From the NCBI GenBank assembly GCA_000824785.1, contig CCNB01000043.1:374107-438106 (forward strand): a stretch of DNA of 64,000 bases, read 5' to 3'. The notes beneath the pieces are model-generated. The model was not told the DNA's origin. It searched no databases and saw only the letters and a program-made list of their open reading frames with translations. Numbering within the stretch: the first letter of the stretch is position 1; the number at the start of each line of letters is the position of its first letter. Positions 17,211 to 26,370 of the stretch are shown piece by piece. The stretch is from Mesorhizobium plurifarium (GTDB taxonomy: Bacteria; Pseudomonadota; Alphaproteobacteria; Rhizobiales; Rhizobiaceae). Made by a program: the position numbers and the translations under genes.

Positions 17211-18332
17211 TTGCTTAGTACCTACATCAGCTACCAGTTGATCGCCAAAGACATCCCCAAGTCTATCGCCCGCATCGAGCAGCAGCCGACGGTGGATCGC
17301 GACACCCAATACTATCTGGCCAACATCACCAAGGTGAAATCGATCGACGATTTCGTCAACAACGACCGCCTGTTCAAATATGCAATGAAGGCCTATGGGC
17401 TCGAGGACATGGACTACGCCAAGGCCTTCATGGTCAAGGCGCTGAAGGAAGGCGTCTCCGATCCCGACAGCTTCGCCAACAAGCTGACCGACAAGCGCTA
17501 CGCCCAGTTCGTCGCTGCCTTCAACTTCGCTGCCGACGGCGCCAATGCGACGGTCTACAACCCGACACAGCAGCAGGTTACGGCGAACTACGCCACGCAG
17601 GCTGAGATCGCGGGCCTTGATCCGGATTCGGACTATGTGAAAGGCGAGACGACCTACTATCTCGCCAACATCACCAAGGTGAAGTCGATCGACGACCTGA
17701 TGTCGAACGACCGGCTCTACACCTACGCGCTGGCCGCGTTCGGCCTGGATTCGGTCACCGAGGACAAGGATCTGATCAAGTCCGTCCTGCAAGGCGGCGT
17801 GAAGGATCCCGACAGCGTCGCCAACCAGCAGACCAACAAGGCCTATGCCGGGCTCGCCGCCGCTTTCAACTTCGCGCAGTACGGCGATACGACCACCACG
17901 CGCGTCACTGCGCAGCAGCCGACCGTCGACATGTATCTGCGCCAGACATTGGAGGAGGACGCCGGCCAGACCAACGAAGGCGTGCGGCTGGCGCTCTATT
18001 TCCAGCGCAAGGCGCCCGACATCACCAGCTGGTACGACGTGCTGGCCGACACTGCTTTAGCCAGCGTGGTGCGTACCGCGCTCGGCCTGCCGGATTCCTT
18101 CGCCACCGCCGACATCGACAAGCAGGCGCAGCTCTTCGGGCAGAAGCTCGACATCAAGGACTTCACCGACCCCGAGAAGCTCAGCAAGTTTCTGACCCGC
18201 TTCACCAGCATGTACGAGATCGCCCATCCGACCTCGACGGCGGTGACGTCGGTCAGCGTGCTCTTCGCGCAGCCGACCACTGTCGGTATCTCCACCGATC
18301 TGATGATGGCCATGCAGCAATTGAAGTTCTGA
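17211..18332 (+). CDS. DUF1217 flagellar-cluster protein with internal repeats
   Basis: 373 residues from a TTG at 17211 with GGAGG about 9 bases upstream; no ATG fits. It contains internal repeats. The string YYLANITKVKSIDD occurs at 34-47 and again at 149-162, a period of 115 residues, each followed by a similar NDRL...A-GL...F segment. A third, more diverged copy near 255-330 begins LYFQRKAPDITSWYDVLADT. The family is found in rhizobial flagellar clusters. It has no signal peptide and its role is unknown; it is the first gene before flgF. Confidence 0.85.
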   Translation: MLSTYISYQLIAKDIPKSIARIEQQPTVDRDTQYYLANITKVKSIDDFVNNDRLFKYAMKAYGLEDMDYAKAFMVKALKEGVSDPDSFANKLTDKRYAQFVAAFNFAADGANATVYNPTQQQVTANYATQAEIAGLDPDSDYVKGETTYYLANITKVKSIDDLMSNDRLYTYALAAFGLDSVTEDKDLIKSVLQGGVKDPDSVANQQTNKAYAGLAAAFNFAQYGDTTTTRVTAQQPTVDMYLRQTLEEDAGQTNEGVRLALYFQRKAPDITSWYDVLADTALASVVRTALGLPDSFATADIDKQAQLFGQKLDIKDFTDPEKLSKFLTRFTSMYEIAHPTSTAVTSVSVLFAQPTTVGISTDLMMAMQQLKF

Positions 18333-18339
18333 GAAGATC

Positions 18340-19062
18340 ATGCAGGACAGTCTTTACGTCGCCCTTTCCTCTCAGATCGCGCTCGAGCGTCGTCTCGACA
18401 CCATCGCCGACAACGTCGCCAACGCCTCGACCATCGGCTTTCGCGCCACCGGCGTGAAGTTCGAGGACGTGGTCTCGGGCACCGGGCCGAAGTCGGTTTC
18501 CTTCGCCTCCTCCGGCAAGACCTATCTTTCCGGCGCGCATGGCGCGCTGACCGAAACCGGCAACCCGTTCGACTTCGCCATCCAGGGCGACGCCTGGTTC
18601 GCCATCGAGACGCCCGCCGGCACGGTGATGACCCGCGACGGCCGCTTCTCCATGAACGAGAACGGCGAATTGATGTCGATCGAAGGCTATCCGGTGCTGG
18701 ACGGCGGCGGCGCTCCGATCCAGCTCGATCCGCGCAACGGCCCGCCCAAGGCAGGCGCCGACGGTTCGCTCAGGCAGAACGACCAGCTGGTCGGCGCCAT
18801 CGGCCTCTACGATTTCGACCCTGGCGAGAATTTCGTGCGCTACGGCAATTCGGGCATCGTTCCGGCGCGCGCGCCCGAACCCGTCACCGATCGCTCCGAC
18901 GTCGGTGTCGCGCAGGGGTTCCTGGAAGAGTCGAACGTCAACCCGGTGCTGGAAATGACCCGGCTGATCCAGGTGCAGCGCGCTTTCGAGAACACGGCGG
19001 CGCTGATGCGGCAGACCGATTCCTCCACCGACGACGCGATCAAGACGCTCGGCTCGAAGTGA
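18340..19062 (+). CDS. flgF: Flagellar proximal rod protein FlgF
   Basis: 240 residues. The N-terminal rod/hook motif appears as LDTIADNVANASTIGFRATG and the C-terminal one as LEMTRLIQVQRAFENTAALM. It starts 7 bp after the DUF1217 gene and ends 4 bp before fliI. Length fits FlgF rather than FlgG, and the true FlgG is encoded at 22.5 kb. Confidence 0.93.
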   Translation: MQDSLYVALSSQIALERRLDTIADNVANASTIGFRATGVKFEDVVSGTGPKSVSFASSGKTYLSGAHGALTETGNPFDFAIQGDAWFAIETPAGTVMTRDGRFSMNENGELMSIEGYPVLDGGGAPIQLDPRNGPPKAGADGSLRQNDQLVGAIGLYDFDPGENFVRYGNSGIVPARAPEPVTDRSDVGVAQGFLEESNVNPVLEMTRLIQVQRAFENTAALMRQTDSSTDDAIKTLGSK

Positions 19063-19066
19063 CCGC

Positions 19067-20488
19067 ATGACGACCGGCTCGTCCCTGTTGCGCGCTTCCG
19101 AAAACCCGCCGGATACCGAACGGACCGACAGGCTGGCCGCGCTCGAACGCATCTGGCGGCGGTTCGACGATCCGCAGGCGCTGCTTGCGCGCGGCGGGCG
19201 CATCGCCGAGATATCGCCGACGCATTACAAGGTCCGCGGCCTGTCCGGGATCGCCAGGCTCGGCGACATCGTCGAGCAGCGCGGCAAGGCCGGCGCGCGT
19301 CGCGGCGAGATCGTCAAGATCGGCAGCGACGAGGTGGTGGTCGCGCCCTTCGAGCGCAGCGCCGATGCCGGCATCGGCGACGCCGTCTTTCGCCGCGGCC
19401 CGCTCGCGGTCACCCCGCATGTCTCCTGGCGCGGACGCGCCATCGACGCCTTGACCCGCGTCATCGACGGCGGCCCGCCGCTGATCAGGCCGAATGCGTC
19501 CGATGCAGCGCATGGCGCGACGCCCGGCGCCCTGGCGCGCCAGCGCGTCGGGACCGGCTTCCTCACCGGCGTCAGGGTGATCGACATCTTCACCCCGCTC
19601 TGCTTCGGCCAGCGGCTCGGCATCTTCGCCGGCTCCGGCGTCGGCAAGTCGACGTTGCTTGCAATGCTCGCCGGCGCTGAGGCCTTCGATACCGTCGTCG
19701 TGGCGCTGATCGGCGAGCGCGGCCGTGAAGTGCGCGAATTCCTCGAGGACACGATCGGCGCCGAGAGCATGACCAAGACCGTCGCCGTCGTCGCCACCAG
19801 CGACGAAAGCGCCATGATGCGCCGGCGCGCGCCCGACACCGCCATGTGCGTGGCCGAGCATTTTCGCGACCAGGGCCACCGCGTGCTGCTGGTACTGGAT
19901 TCCATCACCCGTTTCGCGCATGCGCTGCGCGAGGTGGCGACCGGAACAGGCGAGCCGCCGGTCGCTCGCGGCTATCCCGCATCGGTCTTCACCGACCTGC
20001 CGAAGCTGCTCGAACGCGCCGGGCCGGGCGCCGAAGGCCCTGGGGTTAAAGGTAGGGGTTCGATCACCGCCATTATTTCCGTGCTGGTCGACGGCGACGA
20101 CCATAACGATCCGGTCGCCGATTCGGTGCGCGGCATCCTCGACGGCCATGTCGTGCTCGATCGCGCGCTCGCCGAGCAGGGCCGCTATCCGCCGGTCAAT
20201 CCGTTGTCGTCGATCTCACGCCTTGCCGACAAGGCCTGGAGCGCCGAGCAGCGCATGCTGGTGACAAAGCTGAAATCGATGATCGCGCGCTTCGAGGATA
20301 CGCGCGACATCCGCCTGCTGGGCGCCTACCAGAGCGGCGCCGACGCCGAGCTCGACAACGCGGTGCGCCAGGTGCCGCTGATCTACGAGGCGCTCACGCA
20401 ATCGCCGAGGGACCGCGCGTCGGCCGATCCGTTCGCCGATCTCGCCCGCCATCTCAAGGGGAAGCTGAATGGCGATCAAGGAGACTGA
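19067..20488 (+). CDS. fliI: Flagellum-specific ATPase FliI
   Basis: 473 residues. Walker A GIFAGSGVGKST is at about 185-196 and Walker B lies in VLLVLDSITRFAHALRE. The TGFLTGVRVID entry to the F1-ATPase-like core is also seen. It powers or regulates type III export at the base of the flagellum. The following gene starts 20 bases inside its 3' end. Confidence 0.96.
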   Translation: MTTGSSLLRASENPPDTERTDRLAALERIWRRFDDPQALLARGGRIAEISPTHYKVRGLSGIARLGDIVEQRGKAGARRGEIVKIGSDEVVVAPFERSADAGIGDAVFRRGPLAVTPHVSWRGRAIDALTRVIDGGPPLIRPNASDAAHGATPGALARQRVGTGFLTGVRVIDIFTPLCFGQRLGIFAGSGVGKSTLLAMLAGAEAFDTVVVALIGERGREVREFLEDTIGAESMTKTVAVVATSDESAMMRRRAPDTAMCVAEHFRDQGHRVLLVLDSITRFAHALREVATGTGEPPVARGYPASVFTDLPKLLERAGPGAEGPGVKGRGSITAIISVLVDGDDHNDPVADSVRGILDGHVVLDRALAEQGRYPPVNPLSSISRLADKAWSAEQRMLVTKLKSMIARFEDTRDIRLLGAYQSGADAELDNAVRQVPLIYEALTQSPRDRASADPFADLARHLKGKLNGDQGD

Positions 20489-21257
20489 GCTCCAATACAC
20501 CGAGCGCATGTTGCGCGACATGCTTGCCGAGGCCGAGGCGGCGGAGAGAGCCGAGGCCGACGCGGCAAGGACTGCCAAGGAGAAGGCCGCGCATGCCAGG
20601 ACACAGAAGGCAGCGGCTCTCCTGACCAGAGCCGACAGGCCGCATCCACCACGGCCATCCACCGCCGAGACGGCCGATGTCGCGCAGGCCAGCCGCGATT
20701 CCCTGCTTGACGGGCTCTTTCCCCGCACCGAATGGCCGGAGCCACCGAAAGCCCAGTTCCCGCGCCTGGCCGACAGGAGCGCCGACCGCCGCAGCGATTT
20801 CGTCATCGCCGCGCTCGGCATCACGCTCGGCCTCATCTGCGCGTTGTTCCCCTGGTACATCTTCTTCAACCAGGAACAGTTCGGCGTCCAGACCATCAAG
20901 TTCGGCGGCAGCGGCAGCAATGCCGGGCGCGAGGGCGGCGGCGTCGTGGCCCGACGCAGCGGGCCGCTGACGGCCAAGGACGTTCCCAATGCCGATATCG
21001 ACCTCTTTGCCACCGGAACGGTCGAGGACGATCCCGCGCCGCCGCCCGCCGACCAGCCCTTCCCTGCCGCCGCTTCGGAATTCAAGATGGTGCATGTCGC
21101 CAACGGCCGCGCCATGATCGAGGACGATACCGGTCTGTGGCTCGTCCAGCGCGGCTCTATCCTGCCTGATTCCAGCCGCGTTGCCTCGATCGAGCAGCGC
21201 GGCGGCAAATGGGTGATCGTCACCAGCGCCGACAAGGTGATCCAGCTCTCCAAGTAA
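20469..21257 (+). CDS. Conserved hypothetical single-pass membrane protein, between fliI and flgB
   Basis: 262 residues with a charged, Ala/Glu-rich, coiled-coil-prone N-terminus (about 1-50). One strong membrane segment lies at about 111-133 (FVIAALGITLGLICALFPWY then IFF). A periplasmic C-terminal part includes FKMVHVANGRAMIEDDTGLW and VITSADKVIQL. It overlaps fliI by 20 bases, so it is translationally coupled to an export gene. The position immediately after fliI is where fliJ sits in enterics, but the membrane segment argues against FliJ. Flagellar involvement is inferred from position. Confidence 0.8.
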   Translation: MAIKETELQYTERMLRDMLAEAEAAERAEADAARTAKEKAAHARTQKAAALLTRADRPHPPRPSTAETADVAQASRDSLLDGLFPRTEWPEPPKAQFPRLADRSADRRSDFVIAALGITLGLICALFPWYIFFNQEQFGVQTIKFGGSGSNAGREGGGVVARRSGPLTAKDVPNADIDLFATGTVEDDPAPPPADQPFPAAASEFKMVHVANGRAMIEDDTGLWLVQRGSILPDSSRVASIEQRGGKWVIVTSADKVIQLSK

Positions 21258-21294
21258 TCATGCCGGGCCATGTGGCCGCCCCGCGCGCAAGGTC

Positions 21295-21319
21295 CGCGCA
21301 AGACTGGCCGCCTAGTCTT
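21295..21319 (+). promoter_or_regulatory. Shared flagellar promoter element upstream of flgB
   Basis: CGCGCAAG (21295-21302), nine bases, CTAGTCTT (21312-21319), 25 bases before the flgB ATG. An extra CGCGCAAG half lies at 21284-21291. The element is also part of an 11-bp-arm inverted repeat (CGCGCAAGACT / AGTCTTGCGCG, 21295-21324), so it could alternatively act as a hairpin after the upstream gene. Confidence 0.6.
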
Positions 21320-21344
21320 GCGCGTACTTGCCCGGGAGATTCCC

Positions 21345-21725
21345 ATGGAACCGGTAAATCTTTTCGATCTCGCTACGCGGCAGTCGCAATGGCTGGCCGT
21401 GCGCCAGTCGGCGATTGCCTCCAACATCGCCAATGCCAACACGCCGGGCTACACCGCCAATGACGTCGAGCCCTTCGAGAAGGTGCTCGACCGGACCGCC
21501 GTGACGCTTGCCGCCACGCAGGCCGGCCACCTAGGCGCCGAAACGACCAATGCCGGCTTCAACGTCAAGCCCGAGGATCCCGACGGCGCGATCATGCCGT
21601 CGAAGAACACCGTGGTTCTCGAGCAGGAGCTGATGAAGGCCGGCGAGGTCCGCCGCTCCTTCGAGCTCAACACGGCGATCGTCAAGGCCTTCCATTCGAT
21701 GATGACGATGGTGGTGAAGAGCTGA
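21345..21725 (+). CDS. flgB: Flagellar proximal rod protein FlgB
   Basis: 126 residues from the ATG at 21345 (GGGAGA upstream). The N-terminal motif RQSAIASNIANANTPGYTA is the rod-protein signature. The C-terminal helix is RRSFELNTAIVKAFHSMMTM. It is the first gene of a long rod/ring operon reading to fliP. Confidence 0.95.
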   Translation: MEPVNLFDLATRQSQWLAVRQSAIASNIANANTPGYTANDVEPFEKVLDRTAVTLAATQAGHLGAETTNAGFNVKPEDPDGAIMPSKNTVVLEQELMKAGEVRRSFELNTAIVKAFHSMMTMVVKS

Positions 21726-21727
21726 CC

Positions 21728-22144
21728 ATGGATGCCCTCACCGCAGCCCTCAAAGTCGCGGCCTCCGGCCTTGGCGCCCAGTCGGAGCGCCTGCGCGTAG
21801 TCTCGGAAAACCTCGCCAACGCCCAGTCGACCGGCAACACGCCGGGCGCCGATCCCTATCGCCGCAAGACCATCACCTTCCAGTCCGAGGTCGACCGCGC
21901 GACCGGCGGCTCGCTGGTGGAAGTCAGCGCGATCTCCCGCGATCCTTCGGACTTCCCGATCGAATTCCAGCCCGGCAACGAAGCCGCCGACGACAAAGGG
22001 TACGTCAAGATGCCCAACGTCAACACGTTGGTCGAAATGGCCGACATGAGCGAGGCGAACCGCTCCTATGAAGCCAACCTGCAGGTCATCAAGCAGGCTC
22101 GCGATCTGATTTCCATGACCATCGACCTGATGAGGAACCAGTAA
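21728..22144 (+). CDS. flgC: Flagellar proximal rod protein FlgC
   Basis: 138 residues. N-terminal LRVVSENLANAQSTGNTPGA and C-terminal MADMSEANRSYEANLQVIKQ are typical of FlgC. It starts 2 bp after flgB and shares a base with the fliE start codon. Confidence 0.95.
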   Translation: MDALTAALKVAASGLGAQSERLRVVSENLANAQSTGNTPGADPYRRKTITFQSEVDRATGGSLVEVSAISRDPSDFPIEFQPGNEAADDKGYVKMPNVNTLVEMADMSEANRSYEANLQVIKQARDLISMTIDLMRNQ

Positions 22145-22473
22145 TGATCGGCGGTATCGGGGCAATACAATTCAAGACGGCAGTCGACGGAGCGGAGCAG
22201 GCTTCACCGGGTCTGCTGCAAGGCGGCATCGGAACGCAGGCAAGCGAAAGCGTCGGCAGCAGCTTCGCCGAAGTCCTCAGCCAGGCGGCGACGAAAACCG
22301 TCAACACGCTGCAGGGCGCCGAGCAGATGTCGATCCAGGCGCTGAAGGGCGACGCCGACACGCGCCAGGTCGTCGATGCGGTGCTGAGCGCCCAGCAGGC
22401 GCTGCAGACCACCATCGCCATCCGCGACAAGGTCGTCTCGGCCTATCTCGAAATCAGTCGCATGAGTATCTAG
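22144..22473 (+). CDS. fliE: Flagellar hook-basal body protein FliE
   Basis: 109 residues. The C-terminal half matches FliE (QMSIQALKGDADTRQVVDAV followed by LSAQQALQTTIAIRDKVVSA). It joins the MS ring to the rod. It overlaps flgC by one base. Confidence 0.94.
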   Translation: MIGGIGAIQFKTAVDGAEQASPGLLQGGIGTQASESVGSSFAEVLSQAATKTVNTLQGAEQMSIQALKGDADTRQVVDAVLSAQQALQTTIAIRDKVVSAYLEISRMSI

Positions 22474-22482
22474 GACCGCGTC

Positions 22483-23271
22483 ATGAAAGCCCTTGCCATC
22501 GCCGCCACCGGCATGAACGCCCAGCAGACCAACCTGGAAGTCATCGCCAACAACATCGCCAACATCAACACCACCGGCTACAAGCGGGCGCGGGCCGAAT
22601 TCTCCGACCTGCTCTACCAGGTCGACCGCACGCAGGGCGTGCCCAACCGCTCCAACACCTCGCTGGTGCCGGAAGGCGTCTCGATCGGTCTCGGCGTCAA
22701 GACGACGGCTGTGCGCAACGTCCACACGCAAGGCGAGTTGGCCAGCACCGGCAACAGCTTCGACCTGGCCTTGACCGGCAGGGGCTGGTTCCAGATCCAG
22801 GGAGCCGATGGCGGCACGCTCTACTCGCGCGCCGGCGCCTTCAACACCAACGCCACCGGGCAGTTGGTGACCGTCGACGGCGCCGAGGTCATCCCGGCCA
22901 TCACTGTGCCGACCGACGCCGTAGAGGTGATCGTCAACAAGACCGGCCAGGTCTTTGCCCGTCTGGACGGCCAGACGGATTTGCAGCTGCTCGGCCAGCT
23001 TCAGATCGTCAACTTCGCCAACGAGGCGGGCCTGGCGCCGCTCGGCGACAACCTGTTCCAGGAGACGGCTGCCTCCGGCCCGGCCAATGTCGGCGTGCCT
23101 GGCGACCCGGGTTTCGCCACGATCCAGCAGGGTTATCTGGAATCCTCCAACGTCGATCCGGTCAAGGAAATCACCGAGCTGATTTCAGCACAGCGTGCCT
23201 ACGAAATGAACTCCAAGGTCATCCAGGCCGCCGACGATATGGCCTCGGTGGTCTCCAAGAACATCAGGTAA
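22483..23271 (+). CDS. flgG: Flagellar distal rod protein FlgG
   Basis: 262 residues, standard FlgG length. N-terminal LEVIANNIANINTTGYKRAR and C-terminal QQGYLESSNVDPVKEITELI are diagnostic. It starts 9 bp after fliE and ends 3 bp before flgA. Confidence 0.96.
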   Translation: MKALAIAATGMNAQQTNLEVIANNIANINTTGYKRARAEFSDLLYQVDRTQGVPNRSNTSLVPEGVSIGLGVKTTAVRNVHTQGELASTGNSFDLALTGRGWFQIQGADGGTLYSRAGAFNTNATGQLVTVDGAEVIPAITVPTDAVEVIVNKTGQVFARLDGQTDLQLLGQLQIVNFANEAGLAPLGDNLFQETAASGPANVGVPGDPGFATIQQGYLESSNVDPVKEITELISAQRAYEMNSKVIQAADDMASVVSKNIR

Positions 23272-23274
23272 CGG

Positions 23275-23799
23275 ATGATGGCCTGGTCGATCTCCTCCGC
23301 GCTCCGTCGCGCCGCGCTGGCCACCGTCCTGGTGGCCGCCGGCCTGCCGGCTTTCGCGCAGGACACGACCGGTCAGTCGGCAAACCAGATCGCAGCCGGC
23401 CAGCCCGCCGGCGAGGCCGTGCTGATCCCCAACCGGGTCATCTATCCCGGCGAGACCATCGAGCCCGGCTCGCTCAAGCAGGTGACGCTCATCCCCGGCA
23501 AGCACAAGCCCGACGGCATGGCGACGCGCTCCGAGGAGCTTCAGGGCAAGGTCGCCAAGCGCACGCTTCTGCCTGGCCGCTACATCCCGGTCACCGCCAT
23601 CCGCGAGGCCTGGCTGGTCGAGCAGGGCGCTTCGGTGCAGGTCTATTTCACCGCCGGCGCGCTGACCATCTCGGCGGCCGGCGTCACGCTGCAGCCAGGT
23701 GCCGCCGGCGACCAGATCAAGATCCGCAACATCGACAGCGGCAAGATCATCTCGGGCACGGTGATGGCCGACGGCACCATCAAGGTCGGCGCTTCGTGA
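23275..23799 (+). CDS. flgA: Flagellar P-ring assembly chaperone FlgA
   Basis: 174 residues with a signal peptide (RRAALATVLVAAGLPAFAQD). The SAF-like core contains VIYPGETIEPGSLKQV and later GRYIPVTAIREAWLVEQGAS. It is periplasmic and assists FlgI assembly, whose gene overlaps its stop codon by one base. Confidence 0.93.
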   Translation: MMAWSISSALRRAALATVLVAAGLPAFAQDTTGQSANQIAAGQPAGEAVLIPNRVIYPGETIEPGSLKQVTLIPGKHKPDGMATRSEELQGKVAKRTLLPGRYIPVTAIREAWLVEQGASVQVYFTAGALTISAAGVTLQPGAAGDQIKIRNIDSGKIISGTVMADGTIKVGAS

Positions 23800-25037
23800 T
23801 GCGCGCCTTCGTCCTTCTGCTGAGCGCCGCCATCGGCCTTCAGCCGGCATTGGCCGACGGGCTGACGCCCAAGGCCAAGCGCGAGCTCGCGCAGAAGAAT
23901 GGCGGCGTCTACGACGATCCGGAATATGATCCGGCCACGACCCAGCGCATGTTCCGGGTCTCGACCGGTCCAAGCACGCTGCCGCCCGGCCAGGTCGCCG
24001 CGCGCATCAAGGACATCGCCCAGCTGCAGAGCGCGCGCGATAACCAGCTCGTCGGCTACGGCCTGGTGATCGGCCTTGCCGGCACCGGCGACAGCCTGCG
24101 TAACTCGCCCTTCACCGAACAGTCGATCCGCGCCATGCTGGAGAATCTCGGCATCGCCACCGAAGGCGGCAGCGCGCGCGCCAAGAACGTGGCCGCCGTC
24201 ATCGTCACCGCCAACATGCCGCCCTTCGTCCAGTCGGGCGCCCGCATCGACATCGACGTCTCCTCGATGGGCGACGCCACCTCGCTCGCCGGCGGCACGC
24301 TGGTGATGACTCCGCTCAAGGCGGCGGACGGTGAGATCTATGCCGTGGGACAGGGCTCGGTGATCGTCGGCGGTTTCACCGCCAAGGGCCAGGCCGAAGA
24401 ACTCACTCAGGGCGTGCCGACCGCCGGCCGCGTGCCCAACGGCGCCATCGTCGAGCGTGCCGTGCCGGCCGAGTTCGACGACCAGGGCGTGTTGACGCTG
24501 CAATTGCGCAATCCCGATTTCTCCACCGCCATCCGCATCGCCGACGCCATCAACGACTACACCTCGCAGCGCTTCGGCATGCGCGTCGCCGCCGAACGCG
24601 ATGCCCGCACGGTGCAGATCAGGCGGCCGAAGAACGTCTCCGCCGCGCGTTTCTACGCCGAGATCGAGAATCTTGTCGTCGAATCGGACGCCCCTGCCCG
24701 TGTCGTCATCGACGAGCGCACCGGCACGATCGTCATCGGCAACAATGTCCGGATCTCGCGCGTGGCGATCAGCCACGGCACGCTCACAGTGCGCATTACC
24801 GAAGCGCCGAAAGTGGTCCAGCCGGAACCTTTCTCCAGGGGTCGGACGGCGGTCGAGCCCTTCACCGCCATCGAGGCGAGCCGGCCGGACGCGCGTGTTG
24901 CCGTGCTCGACGGCCCTGATCTCGAAACGCTTGTCTCCGGCCTCAACCGCCTCGGCGTGAAGCCCGACGGCATCATCGCCATCCTGCAAGGCATCAAATC
25001 GGCCGGCGCCTTGCAGGCCGACCTGGTCCTCCAATAG
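23799..25037 (+). CDS. flgI: Flagellar P-ring protein FlgI
   Basis: 412 residues with a signal peptide (MRAFVLLLSAAIGLQPALAD). The P-ring core includes RIKDIAQLQSARDNQLVGYG and LVIGLAGTGDS. The C-terminus VSGLNRLGVKPDGIIAILQG with IKSAGALQADL is typical. The ATG at 23799 was chosen over the GTG one codon upstream. It forms the ring around the rod in the peptidoglycan layer. Confidence 0.96.
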   Translation: MRAFVLLLSAAIGLQPALADGLTPKAKRELAQKNGGVYDDPEYDPATTQRMFRVSTGPSTLPPGQVAARIKDIAQLQSARDNQLVGYGLVIGLAGTGDSLRNSPFTEQSIRAMLENLGIATEGGSARAKNVAAVIVTANMPPFVQSGARIDIDVSSMGDATSLAGGTLVMTPLKAADGEIYAVGQGSVIVGGFTAKGQAEELTQGVPTAGRVPNGAIVERAVPAEFDDQGVLTLQLRNPDFSTAIRIADAINDYTSQRFGMRVAAERDARTVQIRRPKNVSAARFYAEIENLVVESDAPARVVIDERTGTIVIGNNVRISRVAISHGTLTVRITEAPKVVQPEPFSRGRTAVEPFTAIEASRPDARVAVLDGPDLETLVSGLNRLGVKPDGIIAILQGIKSAGALQADLVLQ

Positions 25038-25039
25038 GC

Positions 25040-25651
25040 ATGCCGATGATTGCGCTTTTCTCCTCGAAGGCACGTCACCCCCTCACAATGATCGCCGCCG
25101 CGGCGGCGGCCGCGCTTCTCGGCAGCGTTTCCGTCGGCGCCGAGGAAGTCCGGCAGGTCCTGCCCGGCGGTCAGGCGCCGGCTCAGCCGGCCGAACTGAC
25201 GCGCGAGACGGCATCGGCCCAGCCGGCCGCGCTCGCGGCGGGGAAGGCTCCCGACGAAAGCGAGATCCAGCGCTTCTGCTCCAACATTGCGGACGCCGCG
25301 CGCGACCGCCGCTATGCGCTTCAGGCCGAGGAATTGAAGCAGCTGCAGGCCGGCATCGATGAGCGCATGAAAGCGTTGGAGGCAAAAAAGGCCGAGTACG
25401 AGGAATGGCTGAAGCGCCGCGAAGTGTTCCTGGCGCGCGCCGAGGACGGCGTCGTCAAGATCTATGCCGGCATGAAGCCCGATGCTGCCGCCGAACGTCT
25501 GGCGATGGTCAATGCCGAGCTCGCCGCCGCCATCCTGATGAAGCTCGACGCACGCAAGGCCGGCGTCATCCTGAACGAAATGGACCAGAAGGCGGCGGCG
25601 ACTCTCACCGGCATCATGGCCAGCGCTGCGCGAAGGGTTGATCCGTCATGA
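25040..25651 (+). CDS. motE: MotE, periplasmic chaperone for the motility protein MotC
   Basis: 203 residues. An N-terminal hydrophobic signal (LTMIAAAAAAALLGSVSVGA) is followed by a coiled-coil segment (about 95-140, rich in Lys/Glu) and a MgtE-N-like helical C-terminus (MKPDAAAERLAMVNAELAAA). In Sinorhizobium the gene between flgI and flgH encodes MotE, which stabilises MotC. Position and features match. It overlaps flgH by four bases. Confidence 0.82.
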   Translation: MPMIALFSSKARHPLTMIAAAAAAALLGSVSVGAEEVRQVLPGGQAPAQPAELTRETASAQPAALAAGKAPDESEIQRFCSNIADAARDRRYALQAEELKQLQAGIDERMKALEAKKAEYEEWLKRREVFLARAEDGVVKIYAGMKPDAAAERLAMVNAELAAAILMKLDARKAGVILNEMDQKAAATLTGIMASAARRVDPS

Positions 25652-26352
25652 AGTCGAAGTTCTTTGTCCTGGTCGCGATAGCGGCGCTGTCCGGCTGCGG
25701 CACCAATTTCAAGGAGATCGGCAGGGAGCCCGCTTTATCGCCGGTTGGTTCCGGTATCGGCGACGGTGCCTCCGGCCCCTACAGCTATCCCGAGCCGCCG
25801 GCCTCGCGGCCGAAGAAGTTTTCGCTGTGGGATGACCGCCAGAGCCGGCTCTTTACCGATCCGCGCGCGCTGCGCGCCGGCGACATCCTTACCGTCAACA
25901 TCAGGCTCAACGACCGGGCCAATTTCAAGAACCAGAACGACCGCAGCCGCACCGCCGCGCGCAAGCTCGGCTACGACGTCACGCTCGGATGGGACGGCAA
26001 GAGCACAAGCGGTAAGGGCGACGCCGGCTTGAGCTCCAGCACAGAGACCAATGCCGACGGCGAGATCAAGCGCTCGGAAGACATCGCCCTCAACGTCGCC
26101 GCCGTCGTGACCGAGGTGCTGCCCAACGGCAATCTAATGATCAGGGGCTCGCAGGAAGTCCGGGTCAACTATGAGCTCCGCGTGCTGACCATCGCCGGCA
26201 TGGTTCGTCCGTCCGACATCGGCGCGGAGAACACCATCCCTTACGAGCGCATCGCCGAGGCGCGCATCTCCTATGGCGGTCGAGGCCGTGTGAGCGAGGT
26301 CCAGCAGCCGGCCTATGGCCAGCAGGTCCTCGACCAGGTTCTTCCTTTCTAG
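25648..26352 (+). CDS. flgH: Flagellar L-ring lipoprotein FlgH
   Basis: 234 residues. A lipoprotein signal with lipobox LSGC places Cys at about 17. The core DDRQSRLFTDPRALRAGDIL and NGNLMIRGSQEVRVNYE is characteristic. It forms the outer-membrane L-ring. The start overlaps the motE stop as ATGA. Confidence 0.96.
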   Translation: MKSKFFVLVAIAALSGCGTNFKEIGREPALSPVGSGIGDGASGPYSYPEPPASRPKKFSLWDDRQSRLFTDPRALRAGDILTVNIRLNDRANFKNQNDRSRTAARKLGYDVTLGWDGKSTSGKGDAGLSSSTETNADGEIKRSEDIALNVAAVVTEVLPNGNLMIRGSQEVRVNYELRVLTIAGMVRPSDIGAENTIPYERIAEARISYGGRGRVSEVQQPAYGQQVLDQVLPF

Positions 26353-26370
26353 GTTCGGGAGAACGCCGCC

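Noticed and set aside
21295..21324. Inverted repeat before flgB read as a terminator
   Set aside because: No T-run follows, and the same sequence elements recur without the dyad before other flagellar genes; promoter element is the better reading, though both may hold.
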